Below are positions 45,701 to 58,700 of a stretch of DNA of 64,000 bases, piece after piece. Below the pieces are notes generated by a model. The model worked only from the letters and a program-made list of their open reading frames with translations, had not been told where the DNA came from and made no database searches. The stretch's first letter is position 1; the number at the start of each line of letters is the position of its first letter. Origin of the DNA: Paralichthys olivaceus (Eukaryota > Chordata > Actinopteri > Pleuronectiformes > Paralichthyidae); the NCBI RefSeq assembly GCF_024713975.1, contig NC_091100.1, positions 16,004,001-16,068,000 of the forward strand. Direction: 5' to 3'. The translations under genes and the position numbers were made by a program.

Positions 45701-47026
45701 TCTTTGACTTCTGAAATCTTAGTTAATCTTTGAGTCGAAGTGACAACTGATCAAAAGGTGATGGAATTCCCACAAGGTGTTCCTATGAGATATTAAATTC
45801 AAAAGGCAGCTTTGAGAGGTCACAGTGACCTTGACCCTTCACCATCAGTGAGTCCAAGTGAATTGAGCCAGGTGTAAAGAAATTCCCTACGGGTCACTTG
45901 ACCTTGACCACCATAATCATTTCATCTTAACGTCCAAGCGAACATTTGTACCAAATTTAATGAAATTCATTCAAGATGTTCTTGAGATATCTGATTAATA
46001 AGAATGAGACTGATCTACATACGGACGGACAACCTGAGAACAGCTGGTGTGGAGGCATAAACATTTTTTTTTCCTCTGGCTTGCACTGAAACAACAGGCA
46101 TAACAAACACCCAACCAGCCACTTAGGGTGTCACTGCTGTTTTGGATAAAAGATTACATTTTTGCAGTCGAGGCAATTTGTATGGGTTAAAACCAGCTGC
46201 AGGTATCATCATCATCATCATGACACAGGCCTGGCACAAGGATGAAGCAAATGAAGAGGCTGTTGAAAATTGCAAGGAGGCAATTTTTTTTCCTAAAATA
46301 AAAACCATTGCTCTATCCATGTAATATGAAAGGCTAAATAACAGTATCATAAAGGCTACTTAGCTAGATGAAAGAAAAAAAAGCACTAGTTATGATAGAT
46401 GAGAAGTAGCGCTACAGTGATGTTTTTTTTTAATACATTAAGTTTTTGTTGAACCAGGTCCAATCTGACATGAGATGCCTCCTCCAAATAAGCAGCTGGA
46501 TCCACGTTAGTAAGGTTAGTGTGATATGTGTGGTTAATAATTTTTTTGGCCCATGAAGGATGTTATTCAAATTTAATATATTCCCAATAGGAAAAAGAAA
46601 AAAAGCTGCATCAAAATCCTAGGCTTTGGTTGTAAAAACTAATTGTTATCATATTCTGCATTCTTAAAGGGGTTTCATGAGAGTACTTAGTTACCCATGT
46701 ATAAAAACGGGAAACGTAAATTGGCCCGTTTGTAATGATTGGAAAACAAAAAGCTTCAACACACTGCAAATAAAAAGGTCATATTATGTGTGCATATATA
46801 TCGTACATAAGAGACAGGCAGAGACAGACAGATTGGTACCTCTCTGTTGGTCCACAGTGGTGCTGTCCTGTAGTTCTAGCGGCTTACTCCCCTGTGGCAA
46901 GTAGTTGTCATAAATGTTCACGTTGTCTGTGGTTTTGTAGACATCTGCATTTCTGTCCGACTTCTCACCTGTCTGAAATCTCACTTTTTTGGTGAGGTCT
47001 GGCTCGGCATAGATATCCTCAGACAT
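42705..47026 (-). CDS. CTLR gene B: CD209-like type II C-type lectin receptor with QPD motif
   Basis: Six exons: 46840-47026, 45365-45478, 45069-45260, 43761-43906, 43192-43286, 42705-42846. They total 876 nt, 291 residues, phases 1-1-1-0-2. The cytoplasmic tail (1-62) begins MSEDIYAEPDLTKKVRFQ and has tyrosines in YAEP, YKTT and YDNY contexts. The transmembrane segment is about 75-98 (FLVLLCLLFLAAVIFLVVL). The coiled-coil stalk (about 100-164) has several NLT sequons. The long-form CTLD (about 165-291) has CPDNW, SCYLI, CWIGL, QPD, NNWNDLQC and a final CEK. QPD with WND is the galactose-type calcium/sugar-site signature. The stalk exon ends in a GC donor (CAAG|GCAAGT), the only choice that joins the CTLD in phase. 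AATAAA overlaps the region right after the stop. The product is probably a cell-surface pattern-recognition or lymphoid receptor; ligand unknown. Confidence 0.85.
43409..43457. repeat. Foldback inverted repeat in gene B intron
   Basis: AGTGCCATTCTAGTT (43409-43423) is exactly inverted as AACTAGAATGGCACT (43443-43457), with a 19-base loop. Flanking CTTGTTG (43385-43391) and CAACAAG may extend the arms. It resembles a small foldback element. Confidence 0.7.
45730..46050. repeat. Dispersed teleost repeat (copy 2)
   Basis: It contains GAGGTCACAGTGACCTTGAC, GAGTCCAAGTGAATTGAGCC, AAAGAAATTCCCTACGGGTC and CATACGGACGGACAACCTGA, a widespread fish repeat family. It is a relative of 8340-8630 and lies inside gene B intron 1. 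Confidence 0.65.
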
Positions 47027-48838
47027 TACTGCGTAATTTTATCACTACACTCCAACTGAGACCGATGTACTCTCTTGCACTTGGACCAGTCCAAATGCCT
47101 TTCTAGTGCGTATATGACATCCATATGATACCGAGGCTCTGTCTATTTTCTAGAAATAGGGAAGTAATGTGGAGGTCACTTGGCCCCTTGGGTTTTAGGG
47201 AAGAAAAATAAGGGAAATCTCTGGCCTAATGAAGCATGAATACAAACCAAACTATCTACATGAAATGGGAAATGAAATCCACACCCTGCAGCCATAACAG
47301 AAGTGGACATGCAAATAAAGGTAAACATCCAAACCGGTGCACAGAGTCAGACATGTACTCAAGTAGGATGCCGACTGCCGGTTCATAACAAAATACACAC
47401 AGGCACATACTAATACAGGTGGTAATTTTATAGCAGTGCTTAGCTGTTTAGTCTGTTAACAAATACATTGTCACATTTGCCAAATTACATCCAATGTAAA
47501 GTAGAGGGATTGCTACAAATGTTCCTAGTTTTTTTTAATATAAACAAAGCTAGAGTATTAAAATAATCTTTGGAATGTCAAAAGTACATAATGTCACGTC
47601 AATGCATCCAATATCTATATAATTGGTTTCTAAGTGTGTATGAATATCAAGGCTTCATTGCTTGGTATTTTCTGGTATGGATCAATGGATGAACCACTTT
47701 TGGTGTCATTACAATAATAGGTATTGAAATGTATTTGGTGTTGAAGTCTAACACTCTTTCTAATGATTTCAGACCAGCATTGAATATGTAAAAAAGTAGA
47801 AAGGCACTGGGAGAGCGTATACCTCTGCTTAGACTGATTGGCCACCATGTTGCATATACATCATGCTAGAGCATGTACACAGAAATGTTCTGCAAACTGA
47901 TCATAGTAAACACAAGCAAAATATTCATTCTCAGTTACCATATAGTAATTGAATAAAGATGACCCCCCCTTTTAATTGACAAAATCCAGATCATTATCCA
48001 GATTCACATAAAATTTCCTCTATAGATATTAGCATGTGTCTAATTCCAGCCCTTTTACACCCTAACACTTAAACCAAGCCTCAACCTTCTAACAGCTCTT
48101 TGAAAAGCTAAAATGTCAAAGGTAAGGGCTTTACTCAAAATGGCTCTCACTAAGATAGAAATACACACACAAAATATATATATGTGTGTACAGTAGTCAT
48201 AACTGGACAAACAAAACATCTTTTTAGTTTTTATGACAACTGAAGCTACCACAGGTTCTCTTTCAGGTTTGGAAGAGGACGGTGAGGTGAAGGGTGTTCA
48301 GCTGCAACATGCCACTTCACCACTAGATGTCAAATTCTACACACTGCACTTTTAATGCTTTATTTTTCATCATACTCTGTAATAATCTAAGGTATTAAAA
48401 TTGTCATCCCATTCTCTTTCCATCTCACAATGATAAATATCAAATGGATAGAAAAAATCTTTTGATCTGGATTGATTTATTCAGTCTATTGGACTTTGTC
48501 AGGGGATGAACGAAAGTCCATCATGTTATCTTTAATTGTTGTTCATGGTGTTTTTCTTCAGTCAAGTGCCATTTTCAGAGGCCAACATTTTTGAAAACAC
48601 ACAGCCCATCACATGGGATTCTTTAATCATTTTAACATATTTTTAAAATCAGGTACAGTAAGAACTCATCCATACTAATTAAAACATAAAGAAGCCATTG
48701 TAAGCTGAGAACAAGCTGTCTAGTTTAGCTTAAATCAGTATCTATTCCACTATTTGAATGCAAACATATATGCTCTTCTGTGTTTAAATTCATTTATTTA
48801 CATGTATACGCATATAATATTATGTTCTTCAGCTGACA
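47027..48838. other. Intergenic DNA between lectin genes B and C
   Basis: No coding exon is supported here. It contains the right half of a MITE (48219-48353). Near 48793-48798 there is a minus-strand AATAAA that probably ends gene C, about 40 nt after its stop. Confidence 0.55.
48219..48353. mobile_element. Short MITE, family 1, right-half copy
   Basis: It matches the right half of the element at 6201-6487, including GCTACCACAGGTT, GGGTGTTCAGCTGCAACATG and the terminal AAATTCTACACACTG. The left half is missing or too diverged to see. Confidence 0.7.
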
Positions 48839-51800
48839 CTATGGAAGGGGACATGGATCTCTCTCACACAACCACCTCTGCCTCCATTGACAAGGGACAT
48901 TCCTCCAGCTGATCTTCAATGACTTGAAGAAATTCACCTCCACACAGCTCTGGCTGTATGATTTGCTCAGCCCACCAGGCTCCCAAGATCTAAAGGAGAG
49001 TACAATGATGGAGCTCAGTAAGATGCACCCCCCAATGCTCCTATATATCTATCTATCTATGAAAAACCTATGAAAAAAGTGAAGCAAAGGCAGTGTAAAC
49101 ACTTTGTCACAACGGACTGACATGGTAATGATGACATAGATAATTCAACAGTTTGTTACTGACATCTGACGTCAAGCAGAAATACTGAGGGTTATTGTAA
49201 AGGCCTCACTCTTTGGTCAGTGCAGATCCATCCACCCATCTGAAGCTCCCATTTGTTAGATGCAGACCAATCCAGTACACGGAAATAGGATGGTTCATAA
49301 TGTAAAAGGATAGCTGTTGAGAACGAGATAATACAGAATGTAATGTTTAGCTGCTTTCAGACCTGCACTGAACTCTGGACTTTGTGTGAGAAGGCAAATG
49401 TCAGAGTCAGACACACATTTTCTGGTGTTTGTCCTGACAGCCCTCTATTAAAATATCTGGAGAACGACAGAGTAAGCCCATGTGAGAAGGAAAATTCACA
49501 ACGACTGAGTGGACTTGTTTATGACATTTCTACAGACACAAAAAATACAACTGTCTCAGGGTGAAAAGGCAATGCTATTAATGTAGAAGACACCGACAAA
49601 GATGTCAAATTGGAAAGAAAAACAAGATACGAAGGCTATTGGCGATAAGAGCCGATGCATGTGTTGATATGCTGCAAATAAAAACATGTGACTTCCACAG
49701 TGGAAATCTGCACATCCTGTCTTGTCTCCTGCACACTGTACCCAGGCGTCTTTTTGCCTGGGTGTTACGGATATTTTTCTGATGTTGTTGATGCTGGATG
49801 ATCTCCTGCTGCGTTCTTCATATGTTAGAGGCAAACTCAAAAACATTTCTAAAATAGCCCTTTAACATCAAGAATGTCAGACACAAACATAAAACACAAA
49901 GTTACCATACATTACCAGTTCCTGTTCACTGTTGATAACCATCAGGTCAGCTCCTTTACTCTTACAGTATTGTCTGCTTTCCTCCCACGTCGCAGTGTCA
50001 GCAGAGACAAAGTAACATCTTGAGTTGATCTCTGTCCAGTCTGTCGGACACTGTTGAGAGGAAACACAACCACTCTGCTCTGGAAGACAAAATAAACAAA
50101 TGCACATTAGATTCTTATGTAAGTACAAAAATAATAACTCTATTGACTTAAAAGTAAATGCAATGTTATGTAATTTGTAGCTGTATAACTGACTATAACA
50201 TGAGTACAGCTGTGCATTTATTTGCTACATTTTATATCTAGAACGATAGATATAAACCACAGACAGTACATAAGGATGGACGACATGACAGATAAAATGA
50301 AGCCAAACCGCTGCCGGCAGTATAGATCATGAACCCTGTCTCCTCTTATTGGATGGGAAATGGACCAAAAAACCCAAAACAAACTACTTTCATGTCAAAT
50401 AAATTTTTCTCAAACATGGTTTCCGTCATTTTGGTTATTTATTTTCACACTAATGTTTATTTAAATCTAAATTTTTCATGTAAGTTTAGTTTTAATTAGT
50501 CATTTGATACAATACAAAATAGATGAGTGATTAGCGATTGCTCGAGTGGGTGTATCACCATGACATCAACATCGCAGCTCTCTACCCTGATCACTACTTC
50601 ACAGACTCTGGCCCCAAATAACGTCATTGGCTCAAGATGGCAATGTTCATATCTGGGATATTTTTACTTAATTTCTACAGAGTGGTAGGAAGTGGAGACG
50701 TGTCATTGTCCATCTTTAGATACAGTCTGCAATATAACTTAACTAACATTTTCATATATAAGGCCTAATGTACCACAAACGCTATAAATATTCACAATTT
50801 TGGTTTTAAATGGCATAGGTTATTTTCTAAAGAAAAAAAAGCTTTTTAAACGTATATGTTTCCTGTTATAAACACAGTTTTAGTTGGCAGCTACATTATT
50901 GGAATGAAGGAGGGTAAAAAGAAAGGAACTGAGGTTAAAGTTTGAAGACTTGTCAACCTGAGTTTTTTCTCCCTTACCCCTTATCACGTTGTTGAGTTTA
51001 GTGATTCTATTTTGAAGCAGGTTTTTCTCTTTAGTCAAGGCATTGAAGCGTTCTTGTAATCTGTTGCAATGACTGGGCGTCTTTCTCTCACAGTCAAATA
51101 CCATGTCCGTCTTCTTTTCTCTGTTGTGAGTTGTGTTGCAGACAGAGGGAGCTGATTCCTGGCTGGAGTTCACTGATGGTAATGAAAACAGAGCATTTTT
51201 ATTAAATAAAATTCAATAGAAAAATATTTTTAAGGTTTCTTTTCGATGGAACGTTTTACAGAAACGTTGTGAATGAACAAGCACATGTAGGTTGGTGCCA
51301 TGGAGTCATCCTGAAACCATTTATACCATATGATGAAGAATGAGCAGTTGAGCTAAAATAGCTACATTGTGTTTTAAATCTTATTGGTTGCAAAAGTTAT
51401 AAAGTTGGCACAAATACTCCATATATCTTTTAGCTAGGGTCTAGTTGTCGAGTTTTTGGATTTTGTTCTTAAAAAGTTTTACAGTAAAGTAGTCAAGTGT
51501 AGGGGGATTCTGGGTCCGATGGCCTTGATCCTCTCGCTTTGTTGTTTTATTCCAAGCTACCACACTCCCACTGTTTTGATAATTAAAGAGCATCTTTCTG
51601 GAGAAAGAATAGTTTTGCTTTAACTATTTTAATCTGGTGTGGCTCCCTCCTTATGTGATGCAGTCACTGGGTTGAGTCAAGTGTGATTCTGAGATTGCGG
51701 CCTTAACAGGGTGCTTGCACCATCTGTGCTGAGCCCCTATTTGCACCACAGTGTGATGTAATTTGCAATTGCGTTTTTGTTGGTGCAACTGTACATGGAA

Positions 51801-52718
51801 ATCTCAGATGACACAATGCCATGTTTATGAAATACATATTCAAAGGAAAGAGACTATATACTCACACGAAAGGCGGAGAGAAATATTGAGAACAGCTTGT
51901 ACGATACACAGCACACCGAAGCTGAGTAACAGCAGCTGAGGGATTCTTTTTTCTGCAAAATCAAATGAACGTTAACATGAGTCTGTGACCTCGATGGCAG
52001 CATGTTGTTGTTGTTGATGTTGGAAAGACAGCCTTTTGCTCTATAGAAACGTATATTTGAACGTTAATGTGCAAATGTTTGCTTCAAGGATAAATATGTT
52101 TTACCTGATCATTCCATCATCAGACACAACATTGTACTTGACAAATTACTTGCAAGAGATCTTGAAACTTAGAATTTAGAGAGCAAAGTAAGTTAGAGCA
52201 GGTGAACACATGAAACCCAATGTCTGTGCTGCTCTATTTTTGGTTTTATTGAATGAGGAGCAGATGTCATTTTTCAAACATATAAGCATGTAGCAAATTG
52301 AACAAAAATACAATAATAAATATTATGATGGCTTTTAAAAGGACAAGTGAAGTGATATCATTGCTTACTTCATGTGCTGTGATTTACAAAGGTCTACATC
52401 AAAAAGACCATGACACTGGAGACTGGAGTCAAAAACCCTTGAGTTATTGTTAAATACCAATAAAGTCATGTCATGTCTCGTTCTTATAGCTACTGTGGAT
52501 TTTTACGAATATGTAAAGAACACTATCTTTCCCTAACTTCCCTTAATCAAGTACTCTCCCAATTAGCATACATATGTCAATACTACTATTGTTGTTTGAC
52601 AGTATATATATATATAATAAGATGCTGCGTTTTTACCTGTTTGATTTGTATTGCTGCTGCATTTCTGTTCATGTCTTGGCTGCTCATTCATATATTCCAG
52701 CTCTGTGGATGTTGCCAT
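48839..52718 (-). CDS. CTLR gene C: type II C-type lectin-like receptor with degenerate sugar site
   Basis: Six exons: 52637-52718, 51866-51952, 50978-51172, 49916-50079, 49210-49313, 48839-48989. They total 783 nt, 260 residues, phases 1-1-1-0-2. The first exon (MATSTELEYMNEQPRHEQ) was found by searching for an ATG-led frame ending in phase 1 at a GTAAAA donor; it is less certain than the rest. The tail has one tyrosine in a YMNE context. The transmembrane segment (about 33-52) ends in an NIS sequon shared with genes D-F. The stalk (57-121) carries NSS and NTT sequons and a leucine-rich coil. The CTLD is long form (CPTDW, RCYFV, YWIGL, RWVDGS, WLCE), but EPN is replaced by EPGG and WND by WRN, so calcium-dependent sugar binding is doubtful. 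It resembles protein-binding NK-type lectin-like receptors in that respect. It is divergent to gene D. Confidence 0.78.
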
Positions 52719-54518
52719 TGCCAACGCCTCTGTTGTTTGTAAAATGTAACGTCCGGGTCCAATGGTACATTTCTTCTTTTGGTTTCTTCATCAGGGAGTG
52801 GCCTGATGCTCAAGATTCAGCAGAGGCCACAGAGAAGACAAAGATGTGGGCATGAAAAGAGACTCAAACTAAAATCTGTTCATCCTGAATGATTGAATCA
52901 TAAGCTGTTTCATTCTCTTCCTCTGGAGTTTAAAGCAGCTCAAACACTTAAATGCACAGCATTTCTTTATTTTCTTTCACCTTTGCAATCATCCTAAATC
53001 TACAGTGTAAATTCTCAAAATTCCTCCAAAAGTCACATTTATTCATCTGGGGCAAAAAGGATTGAAAAGCTCAAAACAAATGTCGTTATTGGTGATTACA
53101 TATATTAAAAAATCTGTCTACATTGTGAGGAAAAGAGGTTTTGTTACTTATTGACACATATTGTGTTATGTGGAAAGTGTGTGTACATTTGTGACACTTC
53201 CCACACAATGGTGTTGTCATATTATGTCACAACACCTATGGTGGGATGTAACTATGTAGATTTACTTTGACACTTAAAGTGTGTAAGATTTAGGTGAAAC
53301 AGATCTAATGGCAGAAATTAAATTTAAAATAATCGTAGTGATGTTTTTACTTGTGTTTCATCTAAATTGTATGAATTGTTGTTTTCTTTACTCTAGAATG
53401 GGAGGGTAACATGAAAGAATACTAGATGTCCCTAAATTCTACACACTGAACCTTTCAGTTAATTTCTCATGTACTGTATCTGCACTTTACTTAAGTAGAT
53501 TTGTTTTTTAGGAGAAAATTTCAGTATTTCTTATATCAGCACGTGTCTATAATTTCTACTCCACTATTTTTAAAAAGCATCATGTTAAATGTTCATATTC
53601 TTTTTTATGTTTTTAAAAGTAATCAATAACGAGAGGGGAACTAGTTCCCTGATACAATCACAGAAGGCAGGAAACATTAGAATGTGCCTCCTGCAGCAGA
53701 AACATTACTGATGAAGAAGAAACATAAATAGATTCAGAAGAGGCAGAGAATCAGATAATAGTTAATATATCAAATCAAGTGTTTACAGCAGCATCATCTA
53801 CAGCTTTATTAATGGTGATTGAATGGATTCTATATTTTTCTAGTGTTAAACAAAACAGACCATTGCATTTGGGAATATTTATTCATTTATTTAGTATATC
53901 TAAAACCAACAACTTGCTTTATTTTACACAAGTAAAAAAGAAACATTATTTTACGTCCAGTTGCTCAAGTTATGCATACACAGAGGTCTATATTATAGAA
54001 ATCTTAAATATTTTTTCCCTTAGCTCACATCTTCATCTGCATGTCCTACGTGCATCTTCTTCATCCTGATATTTGTTTGTTTGAAGTGTCAACACACACT
54101 CATTCGCAGTTAAGTTTCTGTTTGTTCCCACTGTATTCTCACATCTTCTCAAACAGACATTTTAGTAGGGGGCTGTTAGGAAAAGTTCTGTAAACATATT
54201 ACACAGAAATTTTCACCCTCCAGAAAAACTTCAGGAAAATGTCTAGATTTAATGGTGCACACTACAACATCACAGGTGGAACTGCATCGCAGAACAGCTG
54301 ATCCCTTTTAACTGATCATGACCCAAATTAAAAAGAAAAACAATGTTGACAAGTTCAGGAAATGCATTTTAAATTAGAACATTTTCCACTACGTGATCGA
54401 AAATAGGAACAGAAAGTGTTGCTTCACAAGTTACTCAAAAGAAGTAGATGAAACATCAGCATCACTCAAAAAAAAAACGTCCCATCGCCATTGTCAGTCC
54501 GCTGTGTAAAATTCAGTG
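52719..54518. other. Divergent intergenic region between lectin genes C and D
   Basis: A 1.8-kb spacer separates the start codons of the head-to-head genes C and D, so both promoters should lie here. It holds a shortened family 1 MITE. No further exon is supported. Confidence 0.55.
53276..53455. mobile_element. Short MITE, family 1, internally deleted copy
   Basis: Left portion AAAGTGTGTAAGATTTAGGT and right end AAATTCTACACACTGAACCT match the copy at 6201. The central-right section is missing. Confidence 0.75.
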
Positions 54519-57273
54519 ATGATTTTCCATAAGGTGCGATCTGAGATTACTACAGTGCTTAATCCCTCTGCCAGAGGTCTCACCTCAAACAGCCACACTG
54601 GTGAAGATGGTACAGTGACTCCTGCCATGTCAGGTAAGACAACAGAAATACTGCTGTAGAATCAATATTTTCAGTTTTGCTGAAACTGGTCACCTATTTA
54701 TTCAATTTCTATCAATATTTTAATGATAATTAAGCCTGCCTGTACCTCAGTAACATGTACACAGAAACACATGAATAAATAAATGTGAAAAAACATGAAT
54801 GAATAAATGTAGAAATGATAAACACTTTAATTAATAAATAAGTGTATAAATAAATGAAAACATATGGAAAAAGCCTTTTTCATTGTCAACTGTATTCATT
54901 TATTTATACTTTTATTTATGCATTTTTATTCACACTAATAATCGGTACACATCAGCCCATGTTCTTGAGCCTGTGTCAGGTTTTACTGACTCACATCCAG
55001 TGATTATTGACTGTGTGTCTCTGTGATTTCTGCTGGAAGGAAGAAAACTCTACAGACTGGTTGGTGTGAGCTTTGGACTCCTGTGTATCCTACAAGCTGC
55101 TCTCAACATTTCCCTGCACCTTGCTTTCTGTGAGTCAAGTTAAACCGTCTCTAATGCTTCCTCAGCCTTTATAAAACATAATGAACTATTTTATAAGAGC
55201 AGAAACAATGAACAATTGCTAATATATGAGAAATGACAATCACCTTATCTGAGGGCTACACACATGTTTTCATCTTCATACATTTTTAGTGTGTAAATTG
55301 ATAAAAGATAACATACAGTAGCAATGCCTCATTAAAATTCAGTTTTTATCCAATTTCGTAATATCCTGTACAACTGACTCAACCCACTAATAAAGAATTT
55401 GTCAACATTCAGATAGAGACACATTTTTTAGAATCACGCACAATAACGAGGCAAAACATAAAAACAAAAAAAATTATGTGAATCTTTCAGGGGGAATTAC
55501 AGTTTATTTCAATCTGAGCCCACTGGCCAACAATAGGCCAACAGTGTTATTCTGGGTCTGGGTTTTGAGTTTGTGCTAGATTGATTGGATTGCTTCCAAG
55601 TCTCCTCCTGTCAACACGTGAAAGTGTTGGTTTCTCCCACTGTGGAAAGAATTGATGATCAAATGTAATTTTGATTCTGGTCTTTCAGACACTTCTGATA
55701 AAAAAAAAACATCAGCCTTTGAAGCCAGTTGTAAGAATCTGACTGGAGAGCCTGAAGACCCCCTGCCATAACCCTAGAAGGATTTATATCACCTATCTGA
55801 TAATTCCAGATGTCCGTCTGTATGTGCAATGCATTTTTTGAAAGAAGTTTCATCTATCATCTATTTCAGGGGTCACCAACCTTTTTGAAACTGAGAGCTA
55901 CTTAATGGGTACTGAGTCATACGAAGGGCTACCAGTTCGATACACTCTTCTGAAATAACAAATTAGCTCAGTTTGCCTTTAGTTATATATTATTATTAAT
56001 GATAATTGATACTCATCTGTGTGAAGACACTGATCAAATTAATGATTTCTCACAATAATTATCAACAAGGACTTAACAAGGTGGGAAACAGATAATATCA
56101 AGATTCAACACTTTATTTCTAGTAATCTCAGCAATTGTTTAAGTTTTCAGATGATCACTTCGAAAACATTTCATAAGAAAAATGTTCCATTTCCACTAGC
56201 CACTGACCAACCCTTTTAACAAATCATAGTCAATAGTCGACTTCAATATGAGAATACAAATTTGACGGTATAAAAAGTAAATAATTAAATTTAATTAGAA
56301 ACGCTTATCAAATTTTAGACACAGCTCACTGGTGAGTTGTGTTATTTTAGGCCTGCGGGCGACTCATGTGGTCCTTGGGGGCTACCTGGTGCCCACGGGC
56401 ACCGTGTTGGTGAACCCTGCTCTATTTTTAGTACAGGAAACTCACCATCAACCACAGTAGCTAAAGGTCACGTGTAAATCTCTTTGCTCACACAGACAGT
56501 TCTGGTGCATGGATACCAGATTACGAGGCTGTGACCAAAAACCTGACAGAAGAGGCGAAGATGTTGAGGAGGAAGTTGGAAATATTTGGTGAATATGAAA
56601 CAGGAAAAAAAAAAAAATATATATATATATGTACAATTTCAAGTTTTTTTTTCAATGACGTTATCCTCAACAGATCATTACACCCGAAAGCAATGGGTGT
56701 ATTTCCAGCCTAGTTTCTATTACATTTCCTCTGTCAAGAAATCCTGGCGAGACAGTAGAGACGACTGTCTGCAGAAAGGAGCGGACCTGGTGATTATCAA
56801 CAGCAAAGAGGAACAGGTTTGTGTGTTATACGTGTGGATGTTGGAAATGCATGAACAAGAGGTGGCTTCACAGAAATGTTTTTTTTACCGTGTTTCTGAT
56901 TTCTGTATTTTTTTGTAAACAAGGACTTTATAACAGGATTTCACAAGTTCATGTGGATCGGACTGACTGACAATGAGACAGAAGGGACGTGGAAATGGGT
57001 GGATGGCACTCAGCTGACTAAAAGGTCCACAGCTTACTCTGTTATTCAGCTGCACATGATGACTTTATGGCAACTTGCTGACTGTCTGTCAAATATTTCT
57101 TGGGTTTTAGTAAAAATATGTTTGTTTTTTGGGGTTTCAGCTTCTGGCGTAGAGGGCAACCCAACAGCTTCTTATTCCAAAATGAAGACTGTGCAGCAAC
57201 GACCGACCTTTGGAGAGACCTGCCATGTGGAAATCAAAACTTCTGGATATGTGAAAAAATAGTCTCTCTATAA
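54519..57273 (+). CDS. CTLR gene D: type II C-type lectin-like receptor, short-form CTLD
   Basis: Six exons: 54519-54633, 55040-55129, 56496-56588, 56674-56816, 56924-57024, 57141-57273. They total 675 nt, 224 residues, phases 1-1-1-0-2. Exon 1 (MIFHKVRSEITTV...) is an inferred first exon: it is open from an ATG to a GTAAGA donor in the right phase. The transmembrane segment at about 43-65 (VSFGLLCILQAALNIS) matches C, E and F. The stalk exon (about 69-99) contains an NLT sequon and a basic coil. The CTLD (about 100-224) lacks the N-terminal cysteine pair (WVYFQPSFYYIS where others have CP..W and C); four core cysteines remain. The sugar motif is QPN and the WND position is WRD, so calcium binding is uncertain. 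The CTLD2 donor is AAAAG|GTCCAC, a weak site. The intron before the stalk exon contains a hAT MITE. Confidence 0.8.
55625..55866 (+). repeat. Segment of gene D intron duplicated in gene F
   Basis: This intron sequence is nearly identical to about 62897-63143 in gene F; similarity resumes after the MITE at 56428 and continues to about 56850 (F 63144-63568). It marks D and F as sharing a recent common 3' half. Confidence 0.85.
55867..56419. mobile_element. Non-autonomous hAT-type element (MITE), copy 2, inside gene D
   Basis: It begins CAGGGGTCACCAACC and ends TTGGTGAACCCTG. It is flanked by ATCTATTT (55859-55866) and CTCTATTT (56420-56427), an 8-bp duplication with one mismatch. It is a diverged reverse-orientation relative of 7850-8333 with a longer left half. 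Gene F has the uninterrupted target (CATCTATCATCTATTTTTAG near 63130), which fixes the insertion boundaries. Confidence 0.9.
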
Positions 57274-57493
57274 GTCAAAGTAAAAACTGTCACTTGCTCA
57301 CTCAGTGGGGGATCTGGGATTTTTCTGCAACTGTAGATCAGAGTCATAATGGGGCCACCAGCTAAGTTTATCGTATTTGTTACATTTTCAAGATATAATC
57401 AAAATATAATCATATAATCTTTAACAATGTAACTATAATCTTATTAAACTTTTTTTTATGTAACCTGGACTGGTTTTAGGTCCTTATTTTTTG

Positions 57494-57499
57494 AATAAA
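57494..57499 (+). terminator. Gene D polyadenylation signal
   Basis: AATAAA, 221 nt after the gene D stop codon. Confidence 0.6.
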
Positions 57500-57982
57500 C
57501 TGCCGGAGGTTAATACAACAATGGGTCTTCTGATGCAGGTTATTTTAAGCTGGGCTGTTCACACTCTCTTTACTTCATTGGTACTCGGTTATCGTAAAGG
57601 TTTGAAACCAAGGGTAGTAAATTTGTAATCACTGACTGAGTACGTTTCACTTCTTGAACAGATATCAGATAAGTACTAATATTACACATGTCACTCCCAC
57701 TTTTCAACATGTGGATCTTCATGAAAAACATCAGGCAGGAAAGTGATATCTTTAAGTGTGTGTAATTCCATGCAGCTTGATTCAGTTTAAAGGGACTGTT
57801 GGTATGTGCTCTGAGTGTCATTCTAACTTTTAAACACTGTGTTTAACCTTTCAAAGCCCTTTTTTCAGTTTCAGGTTATGACATGATATTTATTCCATAC
57901 AAACAGCAAAAGCTCAAAGCGTCTGCATCTATACCCAGTTTGAGAACATGTTACATCAGACAGCATAAAGAAAAGAAAGAAA

Positions 57983-58700
57983 ACAAGGTCACATTGCAAA
58001 GTCAGAATGGAAAAAAACTGGAAGTGACCAGATGAAGAAAGATGAGAAGAAAATGTGGTCTTTAGCAGTTTAATATGAGGAACAGAAACACAGAAGCAGT
58101 TCACAGCTAAGACAGAGAATTGGTCGTAGTGCATTGACTTCTGTCTGTAAAACACAGTCTGAGGTGAACATGGACAAAAACCTGCCTGATGCTTCAGCAA
58201 CAAGTAAGTAACATTAAGAGTGATCAGAGTGATACTGTTCTTGTGACTGATTTAGCAACAAGCTAAATATTGAGTGGGTTATTTTTACCCAGAGACAGTG
58301 TACAAGAAGTGAAGAGTTTTTTGTTCAAAGAACACAATATCAGGCATGGCTTCCTAATAAGAAGAATGATGGTTTTGTATGTGTGGTATTTGCACACAGA
58401 CAGAAAACTGGTTGTCCTGGGCCTCGGACTCCTGTGTATCCTCCAAGCTGCTCTCAACATTTCCCTGCGTCTTGCTCTTTGTAAGTTGTCTTTAATTTAC
58501 TCTGTAATTCAATCCCGTGTTGTCTCCCCTGATTCACATGTGATAAAACCAGAAATTAAAAAGTTACATCAACTGACTATGATTATCATTTGACAGCTCT
58601 CTTGATGTTTTGTAGTTAGCTAGATTTATGACGAAACAGCATCTTGTACCTTGTGGTTGATGGTTAGACAAAATTCAGAGGTCATGTAAGAAAATAATAA
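57983..58700 (+). repeat. Tandem-duplicated block carrying gene E exons 1-2
   Basis: The block is nearly identical, base for base, to 62151-62890, including promoter side, tail exon, intron and transmembrane exon. Weaker similarity extends upstream (57795-57960 against 61807-61890). Confidence 0.9.
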
